Numbered from the stretch's first letter, positions 25,522-33,861 are shown. The stretch: 64,000 nucleotides of DNA from Glycomyces paridis (GCF_004912155.1 NZ_STGX01000004.1:62001-126000), one strand, 5' to 3'. Program-made: numbers and translations. Notes: generated by a model not told the origin, from the sequence alone.

Positions 25522-25944
25522 CTATTCGAGGAGTTCGGCGTCGTACTGTTCGAAGAGGAGCCGCATTGCTTCGGGTGTTCGGTCGGACGCGGCGTGGATC
25601 GCGTTGATGAGCGCGTTCGTCTTGGCGCCCATGACGAGCAGGTACCGCGCCGGTTCGGGGCGGGGGTTCCAGTAGGTGTGCGCGGTGCCGCCGGGGACGA
25701 TCGCGGCGCCGCCCGCGGGGACCTCGACCTCCTCGTCGCCGATGCGAACTCCTAGGGCGCCTTCGAGGACGTACCAGGCCTCGTCGTCGCCGTGGCGGTG
25801 CAGCGGCGCCTGGTAGAGGCGCTCGCCGCCGGTCGCGCCCTCGGCCTCCCATTCGGCCAGCGCCATGTCGGCGCCGGGAGGGGCCAGGGTGCGCCCGCGC
25901 ATCGCGGGCTCGAAGAACTCAGGTGCCGACACGGGCCTCACCAC
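25522..25944 (-). CDS. Cupin-domain protein
   Basis: A 140-residue single-domain beta-barrel protein. LHRHGDDEAWYVLEGALGVRIGDEEVEV (residues about 48-76) contains the first cupin motif, with His, His and Glu as probable metal ligands, and PGGTAHTYWNP (about 83-93) the second, with its His ligand. The C-terminal helix (AASDRTPEAMRLLFEQYDAELLE) is extra. Such small cupins bind metal and may be dioxygenases, isomerases or sensors. Several GTG codons near 25944 make the exact start uncertain. Confidence 0.8.
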   Translation of the reverse strand: MVRPVSAPEFFEPAMRGRTLAPPGADMALAEWEAEGATGGERLYQAPLHRHGDDEAWYVLEGALGVRIGDEEVEVPAGGAAIVPGGTAHTYWNPRPEPARYLLVMGAKTNALINAIHAASDRTPEAMRLLFEQYDAELLE

Positions 25945-26014
25945 CTCGCTGGTCGAAGGATTCGACCGTACCGCCCGGGTCCGTCAGATCCGGGCGGTCG
26001 CCGGTTCGGGGCGG

Positions 26015-26042
26015 GCGACCGGCGGCACGGGCCGCCGGTCGC
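26015..26042 (-). terminator. Terminator hairpin after thioredoxin gene
   Basis: GCGACCGGCGGC (26015-26026) and GCCGCCGGTCGC (26031-26042) are perfect 12-base arms with a four-base loop, 12 bases past the stop of the thioredoxin gene. Confidence 0.75.
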
Positions 26043-26053
26043 GGAGCGACCGT

Positions 26054-26398
26054 TCAGCCGATGGAAGAGGCCGCCTGGGCGAGGTGCGGCTCCAGTTCGC
26101 GGAGGATCGCGGATCGCGGCCGTGCGCCCATCACCTGCGTGACGACCTCGCCGGAGACGAACAGGGCCAGGGTCGGCATGCCCATGACCTGGTACTTCCT
26201 GGTGGTCTCCGGGTTGGTGTCGACGTCGAGCGCGACCACTCGCAGCCGGTCGCGCTCGGTCTCGGCGATCTGTTCGAGCACGGGGGCGATGGTCTTGCAC
26301 GGAGGGCACCAGTCGGCGGTGAATTCGACGAGTACGGGGAGGGTGCTGGCCAGGACGTCGTCGGCGAAGGCGGCGTCGGTGGTCTCGTTGAGCGACAT
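26054..26398 (-). CDS. trxA: Thioredoxin
   Basis: A 114-residue thioredoxin-fold disulfide reductase. The active site is EFTADWCPPCKTIAPVLEQIA (Cys31 and Cys34 approximately), with the usual cis-Pro in MGMPTLALFVSG and VVALDVDTNPETTRKYQVMG between them. The site reads WCPPC rather than the common WCGPC, which tends to shift redox potential or partner choice. It lies 51 bases downstream of an hxlR-type regulator on the same strand and probably shares its transcript, suggesting it is induced by disulfide or electrophile stress. Confidence 0.9.
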   Translation of the reverse strand: MSLNETTDAAFADDVLASTLPVLVEFTADWCPPCKTIAPVLEQIAETERDRLRVVALDVDTNPETTRKYQVMGMPTLALFVSGEVVTQVMGARPRSAILRELEPHLAQAASSIG

Positions 26399-26449
26399 GC
26401 GGAGTCCTTCTTTCCAAGGTTCTTGTGGTGGTGGCGGGGGTGAAGGCGG

Positions 26450-26878
26450 TCAGCTGCGGACCTCGGCGATGAGGCGCCCGTGCGGGTCGATCCGCTCGCC
26501 GCACTCGCATTGCAGGGTCGCGGTGACGCGGCCGCCGCAGCTGCTGTGCCGGTAGACGATCTCGGGGAGGGCGCCCTCGGCGAGATGGCGTTCGCCCCAG
26601 TCGGACAGCGCCGACAGGACGGGGAGCAGGTCGATCCCCGCTTCGGTGAGCACGTATTCGTGGCGGGAGCGCTGGCCGGGCCGGCGGTACGGGCGCGTGG
26701 CGAGGAGCCCGGCCTCGGTGAGGCGGTGCAGGCGATCGGAGAGCACCTGCCGGGGCGCCCCGGTCGAGGCCTGCAACTGGTCGAACCGGCGCAGGCCGAG
26801 TGCCGTGTCGCGGACGATCAGCAGGGCCCATCGGTCCCCGACGACGCTGGCGAGCACCTCCGCGATGCAGTTCCTCAT
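26450..26878 (-). CDS. HxlR-family transcriptional regulator
   Basis: A 142-residue winged-helix protein. VGDRWALLIVRDTALGLRRFDQLQASTGA followed by LSDRLHRLTEAGLLATRPY and the wing RSRHEYVLTEAG is the HxlR (MarR-like) DNA-binding domain. The start has Cys4 (MRNCIAEV), the position used by redox-sensing HxlR proteins, and the C-terminus has extra Cys (SSCGGRV, LQCECGER) that could form disulfides or bind metal. A perfect palindrome lies just upstream. The downstream thioredoxin supports a thiol-stress sensor; that is inference. Confidence 0.88.
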   Translation of the reverse strand: MRNCIAEVLASVVGDRWALLIVRDTALGLRRFDQLQASTGAPRQVLSDRLHRLTEAGLLATRPYRRPGQRSRHEYVLTEAGIDLLPVLSALSDWGERHLAEGALPEIVYRHSSCGGRVTATLQCECGERIDPHGRLIAEVRS

Positions 26879-26886
26879 GAGTGCAG

Positions 26887-26896
26887 AGTCTAGACT
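26887..26896. promoter_or_regulatory. Palindrome upstream of hxlR-type gene
   Basis: AGTCTAGACT is a perfect ten-base palindrome nine bases before the HxlR start, followed at once by TTCGAA. Position fits an autoregulatory operator. Confidence 0.4.
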
Positions 26897-26943
26897 TCGA
26901 ACTCAGGTTCTGCCAGTCTTCGGGACCGAGACTTCAGCGAGCC

Positions 26944-28272
26944 TCAGCTCCGGGTGATGGACGGCCCCGCACCCAGTTGGGCGGCGTCGGCGGCGGCGCG
27001 GCCGGCCATGTGGCCCTCGTAGTCGGAGATGCGCAGGGAGCGGCCGGATTTGAGGCGGGGGAAGAGGGACTTGGTCCGGGCCTCGACCTGCTCGTCGCGA
27101 CCGCGCATCACCGGGACGAGGTCGGTGCCGGTCTCGGCCGCCATCTCGCGTTCGGTGTCCTCGGCGGATTCCCGAAGGCGCTCACCGATTCTGAACGCGA
27201 AGGAGGCGAGGAAGGACTGGCGGAAGGAACGGGTGCGGGGGCGCCCGTACTCGTCGGTCCGGGACCCGGCGCGGGTCATCGCGGCGGTGGCCTGCACGAG
27301 GAGTGAGTTGTAGAGCAGTTCGACCGAGCGGAGGTCGTCGCGGTCGCCGATGAGGGTGGTGAAGCCGCCTTCGGGCCAGTGCACCGACTTGCAGTGGTTG
27401 GCGTGGGCGATCTGCGCGAGCAGTTCGGACTTGGACGACTCGTAGGGCCGCTCCACGAGCACCCGGATCGCCTCCGGTTCGCGCTTGTCAGTGCCGGTGC
27501 GCGACAGGAGCGCCTCGTTGATGCTGTGGCGGGCGATGAGCTGCTGGGCCTTGGCGGTGAAGGCCTCCGCTTCGGCGTCGGCGTCGGTGGACTCGGCCTT
27601 CGCCAGGAGGGCGCGGATGCGCTCGTAGACCTTTGAGGACTCATTGCCGGTGAAGCCGTGCACGAGTACGGGACTGCCGGGGAGCGGTTCGACGCGGGGG
27701 ATGCCCGGGAGGTCCTCGATGCGGTCGGTCGCCTCCAGGACGGCCGCCCACAGGACGATCCGGTCCCACCGGCCCAGCCCGGCGGCGGCCTCGGCGACCC
27801 CCGCGTACGGGCCGTGCTCGGCCAGGGCGTCGCGCTGGTCCTGCCAGCGGTCGCTCAGGTGCGTGCGGGGGTAGCGGGCGAGCTGGCCCCTCATGAGGAT
27901 CGCGCCCGCGCGCACGGCCTCGTCGCTGCGGGAGCGGCGCAGCGCGCCGACGGCTTCCTGCGGCATCCAGCCGCGCTGCCAGGCCTGCTCGACGGCGTCG
28001 TCGCCGAAGCCGGCGAAGGCGAGCGCGAGGAGGCCGGGCCATTCGGCGTCGCCGGAGAGGCCTTCGAGGGCGGCGGCGGCGTCGACCCAGTCGGGCGGTT
28101 CGCAGGCGCCGCAGTCGCAGGCGGTGAGCTGGAGGGCGCCGAGGACGGCCTGGCGGGCGCGGGCGTCGGGCGGCAGGGCGTCGAGGTCGTAGGCGTGGGG
28201 CACGGACCGGGCCGTGCCCGTCCGCGCGCGCTTGCAGGCGCCTCGCTTGCGCCGCTGGTTCTTTGCTCCCAC
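26944..28272 (-). CDS. DUF2786 domain protein
   Basis: A 442-residue soluble protein starting at GTG 28272. The N-terminus is basic, followed by a short Cys cluster (LTACDCGACEPP, residues about 50-61). Residues about 215-255 (KVYERIRALLAKAESTDADA...TAKAQQLIARHS) match DUF2786, a short helical domain found in actinobacterial and phage-linked proteins and thought to bind DNA or partners. The rest is helical with Arg/Glu-rich segments. No enzymatic motif is seen. Function unknown. Confidence 0.75.
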   Translation of the reverse strand: MGAKNQRRKRGACKRARTGTARSVPHAYDLDALPPDARARQAVLGALQLTACDCGACEPPDWVDAAAALEGLSGDAEWPGLLALAFAGFGDDAVEQAWQRGWMPQEAVGALRRSRSDEAVRAGAILMRGQLARYPRTHLSDRWQDQRDALAEHGPYAGVAEAAAGLGRWDRIVLWAAVLEATDRIEDLPGIPRVEPLPGSPVLVHGFTGNESSKVYERIRALLAKAESTDADAEAEAFTAKAQQLIARHSINEALLSRTGTDKREPEAIRVLVERPYESSKSELLAQIAHANHCKSVHWPEGGFTTLIGDRDDLRSVELLYNSLLVQATAAMTRAGSRTDEYGRPRTRSFRQSFLASFAFRIGERLRESAEDTEREMAAETGTDLVPVMRGRDEQVEARTKSLFPRLKSGRSLRISDYEGHMAGRAAADAAQLGAGPSITRS

Positions 28273-28356
28273 CGAATCCCCCGCGCCAAGGGTACGCGCC
28301 GCAGCTGGGATCGGCGCGAACCGAGGCGGCGGACACCTCGGGGCGATATGCGGCGT

Positions 28357-29136
28357 TCAGGCTCCTCGTTTCGCCGCATCCGGAGCGATGACACTGCGCA
28401 GGCCGGTGGGCAGGATGCGCACTTCGGTGCGCGGGGCGAGTCGCGCGGCGGCGCGGCGGTAGTTCTCGGGGTCGCGGTCCTTGTTCGTGAGCAGTCGGTC
28501 GCCGACGGGGCCGCTCGAGAACGCGTAGTGGTGGGGTACGACCACGTCCGGGTCGAGGACGGCGGTGAGCCGGGCGGCGTCCTCGGCGTCCATGACGACC
28601 TTGCGGTTGAACAGGGGCCGGATGCGCAGGCCGTTGGTGGGCAGCAGGGCCAGTGTGAGGTGCCCGAACCTGCGCGGGATCTCGTCGAGCTCGGGGATGT
28701 ACAGGCTGTCGCCGGCGAAGTAGACGGTCGTGTCCTCGCGGCTGAGCACGAACGTGGTCTCGGGGACCTTGTGCCGCGCCGGCACCGCGGTGATCCGGGT
28801 GGAGCCGAGCGTCGTCGACGCCCACCACCGCGGCCCATGGAAGGACTCCAGGCCCGCGGTCTTCGCACGGTCGGCGACGGAGGGGTCGCCGACGACGGGC
28901 ACGTTCCGGCGACCGGCGGATGCGAGGGCGTCGAGGTCGCTGTGATCGCGGTGGGCGTGGCTGACGAGTACGCCGGTGAGGGCCGGAAGGTCGGCGGCCG
29001 TGTGGGAGCGGGGCTCGCCGGCGCGGTAGACCGGCGAGTGGTCGGCGAACCAGGGGTCGGTGAGGAAGACATCCTCGCCGAGGGAGATAAGCATGCAGCT
29101 GTGGGCGATGCGGGTGACGGACACTTCGACGGCCAT
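28357..29136 (-). CDS. MBL-fold metal-dependent hydrolase
   Basis: A 259-residue protein of the metallo-beta-lactamase superfamily. VLVSHAHRDHSDLDAL (near residue 58) is the HxHxDH zinc motif. Further ligands are probably the His of VPARHKVPET, the Asp of VYFAGDSLYIPEL and the His of VVPHHYAF. The opening (ITRIAHSCMLI-like) resembles UlaG/NAPE-PLD-type lactonases and phosphodiesterases. ATG 29136 follows an AGGGGTATTCC leader. It is divergent from a TetR gene with a good operator dyad between them, so it is probably that regulator's target. Confidence 0.85.
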   Translation of the reverse strand: MAVEVSVTRIAHSCMLISLGEDVFLTDPWFADHSPVYRAGEPRSHTAADLPALTGVLVSHAHRDHSDLDALASAGRRNVPVVGDPSVADRAKTAGLESFHGPRWWASTTLGSTRITAVPARHKVPETTFVLSREDTTVYFAGDSLYIPELDEIPRRFGHLTLALLPTNGLRIRPLFNRKVVMDAEDAARLTAVLDPDVVVPHHYAFSSGPVGDRLLTNKDRDPENYRRAAARLAPRTEVRILPTGLRSVIAPDAAKRGA

Positions 29137-29153
29137 GGAATACCCCTAACTAG

Positions 29154-29175
29154 ACAACCGTAAGGTTACGGCTGT
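29154..29175. promoter_or_regulatory. Putative TetR operator (22-bp dyad)
   Basis: The dyad reads ACA-N-CCGTAA, a GG centre, then TTACGG-N-TGT. It lies midway between the hydrolase start (29136) and the TetR start (29200), so one bound dimer could block both promoters. Confidence 0.6.
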
Positions 29176-29199
29176 CAGGTTATAGCGTAGGATCGCGCC

Positions 29200-29838
29200 A
29201 TGGCAAGTGGGCGAGAGCGGAACCGGCGCGGGCAAGGCGGGCTGCTGCGGGAGGAGATCCTCGACGCGGCGCACGCGGTCCTGGTCGAGTCCGGTGGCGA
29301 GGGCGCGGTCACCATCCGGGGCGTGGCGCGCAAGGCCGGCATCGCCCCGCAGAGCTGCTACCTGCACTTCGCCACCCGCGACGACCTCTTGTGGGCGCTG
29401 TACGCCAGGGAGTTCGACCGGTTGCACGCCCGATTGTTGGCGGCGGGCGCGGACGCGCCTCCGCTGGAGCGGCTGCGCGCCCGCGCCCGCGCGTACTGCG
29501 CGTTCGCGATGGACGAACCGGGCGCGTACGCCCTGCTCTTCCAGACCCGCGGCGTCGCCGAGCACGACTGGGACGGTCGGCTGCCGGGCCGGGCGACCAT
29601 CGAACTGTGGGTCGCCACCGTCGCGGCCGTCGTCGACGACGGCCGCGACGCGCTCGTGGCCGCGACCGAGCTCTGGGCAGCCCTTCACGGATCGGTCACG
29701 CTGCGGCGGGACCTTCCCGCGTTCACCTGGCCCCTCGGGCAGGACGAGACCATCGACCGGGTCATCCGCGCCCTGGTGGCGCCGCGATTCCCGCGTTCGG
29801 ACGCGGCGGGCCCGGAGCCGGTCGAGGACCGGGGCTGA
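29200..29838 (+). CDS. TetR-family transcriptional regulator
   Basis: A 212-residue repressor. Residues about 15-60 (LREEILDAAHAVLVESGGEGAVTIRGVARKAGIAPQSCYLHFA) form the TetR helix-turn-helix, followed by TRDDLLWALYAREFDRL. The C-terminal part resembles the WHG-type ligand-binding domain (ARAYCAFAMDEPGAYALLFQTRG, then ATELWAALHGSVTLR). It is divergent from the MBL-fold hydrolase, with a 22-bp dyad in between, so it likely controls itself and that enzyme. Ligand unknown. Confidence 0.88.
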   Translation: MASGRERNRRGQGGLLREEILDAAHAVLVESGGEGAVTIRGVARKAGIAPQSCYLHFATRDDLLWALYAREFDRLHARLLAAGADAPPLERLRARARAYCAFAMDEPGAYALLFQTRGVAEHDWDGRLPGRATIELWVATVAAVVDDGRDALVAATELWAALHGSVTLRRDLPAFTWPLGQDETIDRVIRALVAPRFPRSDAAGPEPVEDRG

Positions 29839-29852
29839 CGCCCCCGGCCCGG

Positions 29853-30788
29853 TCACCACGAGGCGATGAGCGGCTCCCCGTGTGCGCTGCGCCGCCACTG
29901 CTCGGTGGCGCGGGCGAGGCGGTCCTCGTGGGCGGTGCCGCGCGCCGCGGCCACCAGGCCGTCGCGCAACTCCAGCGTCACGATGCCGACGACGCGGTCG
30001 TCGAGGACGGCGATCACCGCGGGCGAGCCGTTGACCAGGCCCGCGTGGATGGCCGGGGAGCCGCCGACGAGGCGGCGCTTGGCCGGGGTCGGCTTGAACC
30101 CGGCGCGCATGGTGGCGGCGACCCGCTCGGGGCCGTCGAGGTGCAGGACCTTCTCGATGAGGCCGGCGCCGTCGGTGACGGCGACGGCGTCCTCGGTGAG
30201 CAATGCCACGAGCCGCGCGGTCTCGCCCGAGGCGGCGGCCTCCACGAAGGCCTCGACGATGCGGCGCGCGGCGTCCCGGTCGACTTCTTGGGCGCGCCGT
30301 TCGGCGGCGACGCGGCGCCGCGCCCGGTGGACGTGCTGCTGGCTCGCGGATTCGCTGATGTCGAGGATCTCGGCGATGTCGGCGTGACTGTGTGAGAAGG
30401 CCTCACGCAGGACGTAGACGGCGCGCTCGACCGGCGGGAGGCGCTCCATGAGTGTGAGCACGGCGAGGGTCACCGATTCGCGCTGCTCGGCGGTGTCGGC
30501 CGGGCCCAGCATCGGGTCGCCGTCGAGGAGCGGCTCGGGGAGCCAGTCGCCCACGGCGCGTTCGCGGCGCGCCTGCGCGGAGCGGAGCCGGTCGAGCGCG
30601 AGGTTGGCCACGACCTTCGTCAGCCACGCCTCGGGGACCCGGACGTGGGACCGGTCGGCGGCCTGCCAGCGCAGGAACGCGTCCTGCACGGTGTCCTCGG
30701 CGTCGGCGGCGGAGCCGAGCAGGCGGTACGCCAGCGAGGCCAGCCGGTCCCGGTTGGCCTCGAAGCGCGCCACTGCGGCGGTGTCCAT
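29853..30788 (-). CDS. sigJ: ECF sigma factor, SigJ/ECF41 type
   Basis: A 311-residue extracytoplasmic-function sigma factor. Region sigma2 spans about 8-72 (DRLASLAYRLLGSAADAEDTVQDAFLRW) and sigma4 about 110-165 (LPPVERAVYVLREAFSHSHADIAEIL, then SQQHVHRARRRVAAE). A SnoaL-like C-terminal domain (residues 175-300) replaces an anti-sigma factor and is typical of the SigJ/ECF41 group. The gene lies ten bases after an NDH2-like oxidoreductase gene, the kind of partner these sigma factors control. An ECF41-type promoter precedes that oxidoreductase, so the pair is probably autoregulated. Confidence 0.85.
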   Translation of the reverse strand: MDTAAVARFEANRDRLASLAYRLLGSAADAEDTVQDAFLRWQAADRSHVRVPEAWLTKVVANLALDRLRSAQARRERAVGDWLPEPLLDGDPMLGPADTAEQRESVTLAVLTLMERLPPVERAVYVLREAFSHSHADIAEILDISESASQQHVHRARRRVAAERRAQEVDRDAARRIVEAFVEAAASGETARLVALLTEDAVAVTDGAGLIEKVLHLDGPERVAATMRAGFKPTPAKRRLVGGSPAIHAGLVNGSPAVIAVLDDRVVGIVTLELRDGLVAAARGTAHEDRLARATEQWRRSAHGEPLIASW

Positions 30789-30798
30789 GCCCCCGACT

Positions 30799-31977
30799 CT
30801 ATGCGTCCACGGAGCGGCGTGCGGGTTCCGCCTTGACGTGCCGGCGCCGGACGGGGAGCCCGTAGGTGGGGTGGGCCATGTTCCAGACGGTGCCGCGGTA
30901 GACGAAGTGCTTGAGGGCCGCGGCGGTGCGCCCGCGCACGGCGCCGGTCGAGCGGGCTTCGCCGTCGACGAGCTGGAAGAGGCCGTCCTTGTCGCCGAGG
31001 CTGACGCAGTTGCCGTAGTAGGCGAGCGCGGTGCGCGGGGCGGGCCGGCCGGTGAGGTCGGCGATGATCGCGGCGGTGGCCTGCATCCGGGTGAAGCCCG
31101 CCGAGGCGCAGGACATCGGCAGGGGTTCGCCGTTGTCGCCGATGACGTGCACGGCGTCGCCGGCGGCGTAGACGCCGGAGTGCGAGACCGAGCGCATCGA
31201 GCGGTCGACGGTGATGCGGCCGTCCGCCTCGACGGCGAGGCCGCTGGCGGCGGCGATCGGGTGGACGGCGAACCCGGCGGCCCACACGGTCGCGTCGGCG
31301 CCGAGGCGGCCGCCGTGCGCGGTGCGGACGCCGTCGGCTTCGACGGCGGTGACCTCGGTGTGCTCGCGCAGTTCGACGCCGAGGCGGTCGAAGGCGCGGA
31401 GCATGTGGGTGCGGGCCTTGTCGCCGAGCCAGGCGCCGACCGCGCCGCTGGTGGCGAGGGTGACGTGGAGTCCGGGCCGGGCCTCGGCGAGGTCGGTGGC
31501 GGCCTCGATGGCGGTGAGGTTGCCGCCGACGACGAGGACGCGGCCGCCGGTGAGCGCGTCCAGGCGGTCGCGGAGGCGTTCGGCCGCGGGGCGGGTGGCG
31601 ACGTGGAAGGCGTGCTCGGCGACGCCGGGGACGCCGTGGTCGGCGGCGGTGCTGCCGAGGGCGTACACGAGCGTGTCGTAGGCGAGGCGGTCGGTGCCGT
31701 GCTCGTCTTCGACGGTGACCTGGGCGGCGTCGGCGTCGACGGCGGTGACGCGGGCGATCCGCAGTGCGATGTCGGTGCCGGCGAAGAGGCCCGCGAGGCT
31801 GTGGCGGCGCAGGTCCCGGCCGGCGGCGACCTGGTGGAGGCGGATGCGCTCGGTGAAGTCGGCCTCGGCGTTGACGACCGTGACGGCGACGTCGTCGGGG
31901 TGGAGGTGGCGGGCGAGGTAGCCGGCTGCGGAGGCCCCGGCGTAGCCGGCGCCGAGGACGATGATGCGGTGCTTCAT
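30799..31977 (-). CDS. NADH dehydrogenase-2-like FAD oxidoreductase
   Basis: A 392-residue flavoprotein. The FAD motif GAGYAGASAAGYLARHL starts at residue 9, and the NAD(P) motif GGRVLVVGGNLTAIEAATDLAE is near residue 150. GVYAAGDAVHVIGDNG (near residue 290) is the conserved FAD-contacting Asp segment. Length and order resemble type II NADH:quinone dehydrogenases, but the C-terminal membrane helix is weak (ALKHFVYRGTVWNMAHP). ATG 31977 follows AGGAG at a normal spacing. First gene of a two-gene unit with the SigJ-type sigma factor, under its own putative promoter. Confidence 0.8.
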   Translation of the reverse strand: MKHRIIVLGAGYAGASAAGYLARHLHPDDVAVTVVNAEADFTERIRLHQVAAGRDLRRHSLAGLFAGTDIALRIARVTAVDADAAQVTVEDEHGTDRLAYDTLVYALGSTAADHGVPGVAEHAFHVATRPAAERLRDRLDALTGGRVLVVGGNLTAIEAATDLAEARPGLHVTLATSGAVGAWLGDKARTHMLRAFDRLGVELREHTEVTAVEADGVRTAHGGRLGADATVWAAGFAVHPIAAASGLAVEADGRITVDRSMRSVSHSGVYAAGDAVHVIGDNGEPLPMSCASAGFTRMQATAAIIADLTGRPAPRTALAYYGNCVSLGDKDGLFQLVDGEARSTGAVRGRTAAALKHFVYRGTVWNMAHPTYGLPVRRRHVKAEPARRSVDA

Positions 31978-32011
31978 GGTCTCGCTCCTGTCTTGGCTGG
32001 TTCCTCCTCTG

Positions 32012-32038
32012 AACGGGGCGGCGCGCCGTTTCATGACA
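32012..32038 (-). promoter_or_regulatory. ECF41-type promoter of the oxidoreductase-sigma operon
   Basis: Read on the minus strand: TGTCATG, a 16-base spacer, then CGTT. ECF41 sigma factors are known to use TGTCACA, about 16-18 bases, CGTC. The site is 35 bases from the start codon at 31977, which fits the sigma factor driving its own operon. Confidence 0.6.
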
Positions 32039-32060
32039 GGCCCGACCATGACGTGCGCCA

Positions 32061-32102
32061 CGGCGAACGGCGGGGCGCCCGGAGGCGCCCCGCCGTTCGC
32101 CG
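32061..32102 (-). terminator. Strong terminator hairpin after ABC exporter operon
   Basis: Two perfect 19-base arms (32061-32079 and 32084-32102; outer bases CGGCGAACGG, inner GGGGCGCC) with a four-base loop. It lies immediately past the permease stop at 32108 and just before the ECF41-type promoter. Confidence 0.85.
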
Positions 32103-32107
32103 TGTCG

Positions 32108-32956
32108 TCAGGCGACGTCGCGTCGTTTGACGAGCGTGAACGTCAAGGCGAGGAACACCGCGACGTAGACGCCGAGCAGGACGCTCGCCTGCGTCCCGGT
32201 GAGGACGTCGAGGACGCCGGGCGTGCCGTCCCCGCCGCCCGCGGCCGTGAGCGACCCGGCGAGCGAGCCCGCGCCCGACCCGGGCAGGTAGTCGGTGACG
32301 ACGTCGAACCCGTCGATGAGGGCCGCCGCGCCGCGCAGCAGGTTCTCGACCGCGAAGGTCCACAGCAGCCCCAGGCCCACGCTGAGCGCGGGGCCGCGGG
32401 TGAGGGCGCCGAGGAACAGGCCCGCGGCGGCCCACATGCCGAGGATGAGCGCCGAACCGCCCACGGAGGCGAAGAAGTCGCCCCATGCAGGCGCGACGAT
32501 GTCCTGCGACTCGACGGCGGCCACCAGCAGCGACAGCCCGTACGTGAAGGCGGTGCTGACGGCGACCAGGCCCGCGACGCAGACGCCGACGGCGGCGACG
32601 AGGCCGCCGGTGGCGGCGCCGCGTCCCGGCCCCTGGGTGAGCACGGTCTTCCAGGTGCCCCAGTTGTAGGCGCTGCCGACGGTGAGGGCCGCGAAGATCA
32701 TGACGATGGCGCCGCCGAACATCGGCGTGCCGGCGATCAGGGTCTCGGGCAGCGACTGCGGGAGCATCGAGGCCAGGAGCTGGTCCATCGGCCCGCCCTG
32801 GAACGCGTCCGGGTCGCCGGTGGCGTACGCGATGTACGGGAAGGCGAACGCGAAGAGCAGCTGGAGCGTGAGCCAGACGCCGCCGAGGACCCAGGTGGCG
32901 GGCCAGCGCAGGAGCCGGCGCAGTTCGGCTCGGGCGGAGTGGGCAAGGGCGTTCAT
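32108..32956 (-). CDS. ABC-2-type transporter permease
   Basis: A 282-residue membrane protein starting at ATG 32956, overlapping the ATPase stop by four bases. About six membrane helices: around 20-45, 80-105, 125-150, 165-190, 195-215 and 250-275. The order (RRLLRWPATWVLGGVWL, GGAIVMIFAALTVGSAYNWGTWKTVLTQGPGR, then a Gly-rich loop before the last helix) resembles ABC-2 permeases of drug or antibiotic exporters. Together with the ATPase it forms one exporter. Substrate unknown. Confidence 0.82.
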   Translation of the reverse strand: MNALAHSARAELRRLLRWPATWVLGGVWLTLQLLFAFAFPYIAYATGDPDAFQGGPMDQLLASMLPQSLPETLIAGTPMFGGAIVMIFAALTVGSAYNWGTWKTVLTQGPGRGAATGGLVAAVGVCVAGLVAVSTAFTYGLSLLVAAVESQDIVAPAWGDFFASVGGSALILGMWAAAGLFLGALTRGPALSVGLGLLWTFAVENLLRGAAALIDGFDVVTDYLPGSGAGSLAGSLTAAGGGDGTPGVLDVLTGTQASVLLGVYVAVFLALTFTLVKRRDVA

Positions 32957-33861
32957 CGGGTCGCCTCCGTCATCGTGAGGAACACGTCCTCGAGTGAGCG
33001 TTCGCGGATCGCGACCGCGTGGACGTCGACGCCTTCGGCGACGAGGCCGCGGATCGCGGCGGGGACGTCGACGCCGTCGGCGTCCCCGGTGAGGACGGTG
33101 CGCCCGTCGCCGTCCTCGGTGAGGTCGAGCGCCGCGCCGGTGGCGGCCTTGACGGCCCGCACGGCGCGGTCGACCGGTTCGGCCCGCACCTCCAGCATCC
33201 GGGCGCCGCGCAGTTCGGCGACGGTGCCCTCGTAGGAGAGGCGGCCCTCGACGACGACGCCGACCCGGTCGCAGCACTGCTGGACCTCGGCGAGGAGGTG
33301 GCTGGAGAGCAGGACGGTCTGGCCGTCGTCGCTGAGGTCGTGGATGAGCCGGCGCATCGAGGCCATGCCGGCCGGGTCGAGCCCGTTGGTGGGTTCGTCG
33401 AGGATGAGCAGGTCGGGGCGGCCCAGGAGGGCCGCGGCGACGCCGAGGCGCTGCTTCATGCCCAGCGAGTAGGTGCGGAAGCGGTCCTTGCCGCGCGAGG
33501 TCAGCTCGACGCGGTCGAGCGCCTCGTCGACGTCGTAGCGGCCGAGGCCGCGGTAGCGGGCGACGACGAGGAGGTTGTCGACGCCCGACAGGTAGGGGAA
33601 GAAGCCGGGGCCCTCGATGAGGGAGCCGGTGCGGCGGAGCGCGTCGGGGCTGCCGGGCGCGAGGCCGTGGACGCTCGCGGTGCCGCTGGTGGGCCTGACC
33701 AGGCCCAGCAGCATCCGCAGCGTCGTGGTCTTCCCGGCCCCGTTGGGGCCGAGGAACCCGTACACCTCGCCGCGGCGCACGCCGAGGCTGATGCCGTCGA
33801 CGGCGGCGCGCCCGCCGTAGTGCTTCGTCAACCGATCGGTCGACACGATGTGGTCGTTCAT
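32953..33861 (-). CDS. ABC transporter ATP-binding protein (DrrA-like)
   Basis: A 302-residue ATPase. Walker A GPNGAGKT (about 39-46), Q-loop SLIEGPGFFPYLSG, ABC signature YSLGMKQRLGVAAALL, Walker B LLILDEPTNGLDPAG and switch LLSSHLLAEV are all present. The C-terminal 80 residues (ending IRERSLEDVFLTM) are the DUF4162-type extension typical of drug exporters such as DrrA. ATG 33861 follows GGGGAC; upstream in-frame codons give a basic, unlikely N-terminus. Coupled by overlap to the permease. Confidence 0.9.
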   Translation of the reverse strand: MNDHIVSTDRLTKHYGGRAAVDGISLGVRRGEVYGFLGPNGAGKTTTLRMLLGLVRPTSGTASVHGLAPGSPDALRRTGSLIEGPGFFPYLSGVDNLLVVARYRGLGRYDVDEALDRVELTSRGKDRFRTYSLGMKQRLGVAAALLGRPDLLILDEPTNGLDPAGMASMRRLIHDLSDDGQTVLLSSHLLAEVQQCCDRVGVVVEGRLSYEGTVAELRGARMLEVRAEPVDRAVRAVKAATGAALDLTEDGDGRTVLTGDADGVDVPAAIRGLVAEGVDVHAVAIRERSLEDVFLTMTEATR

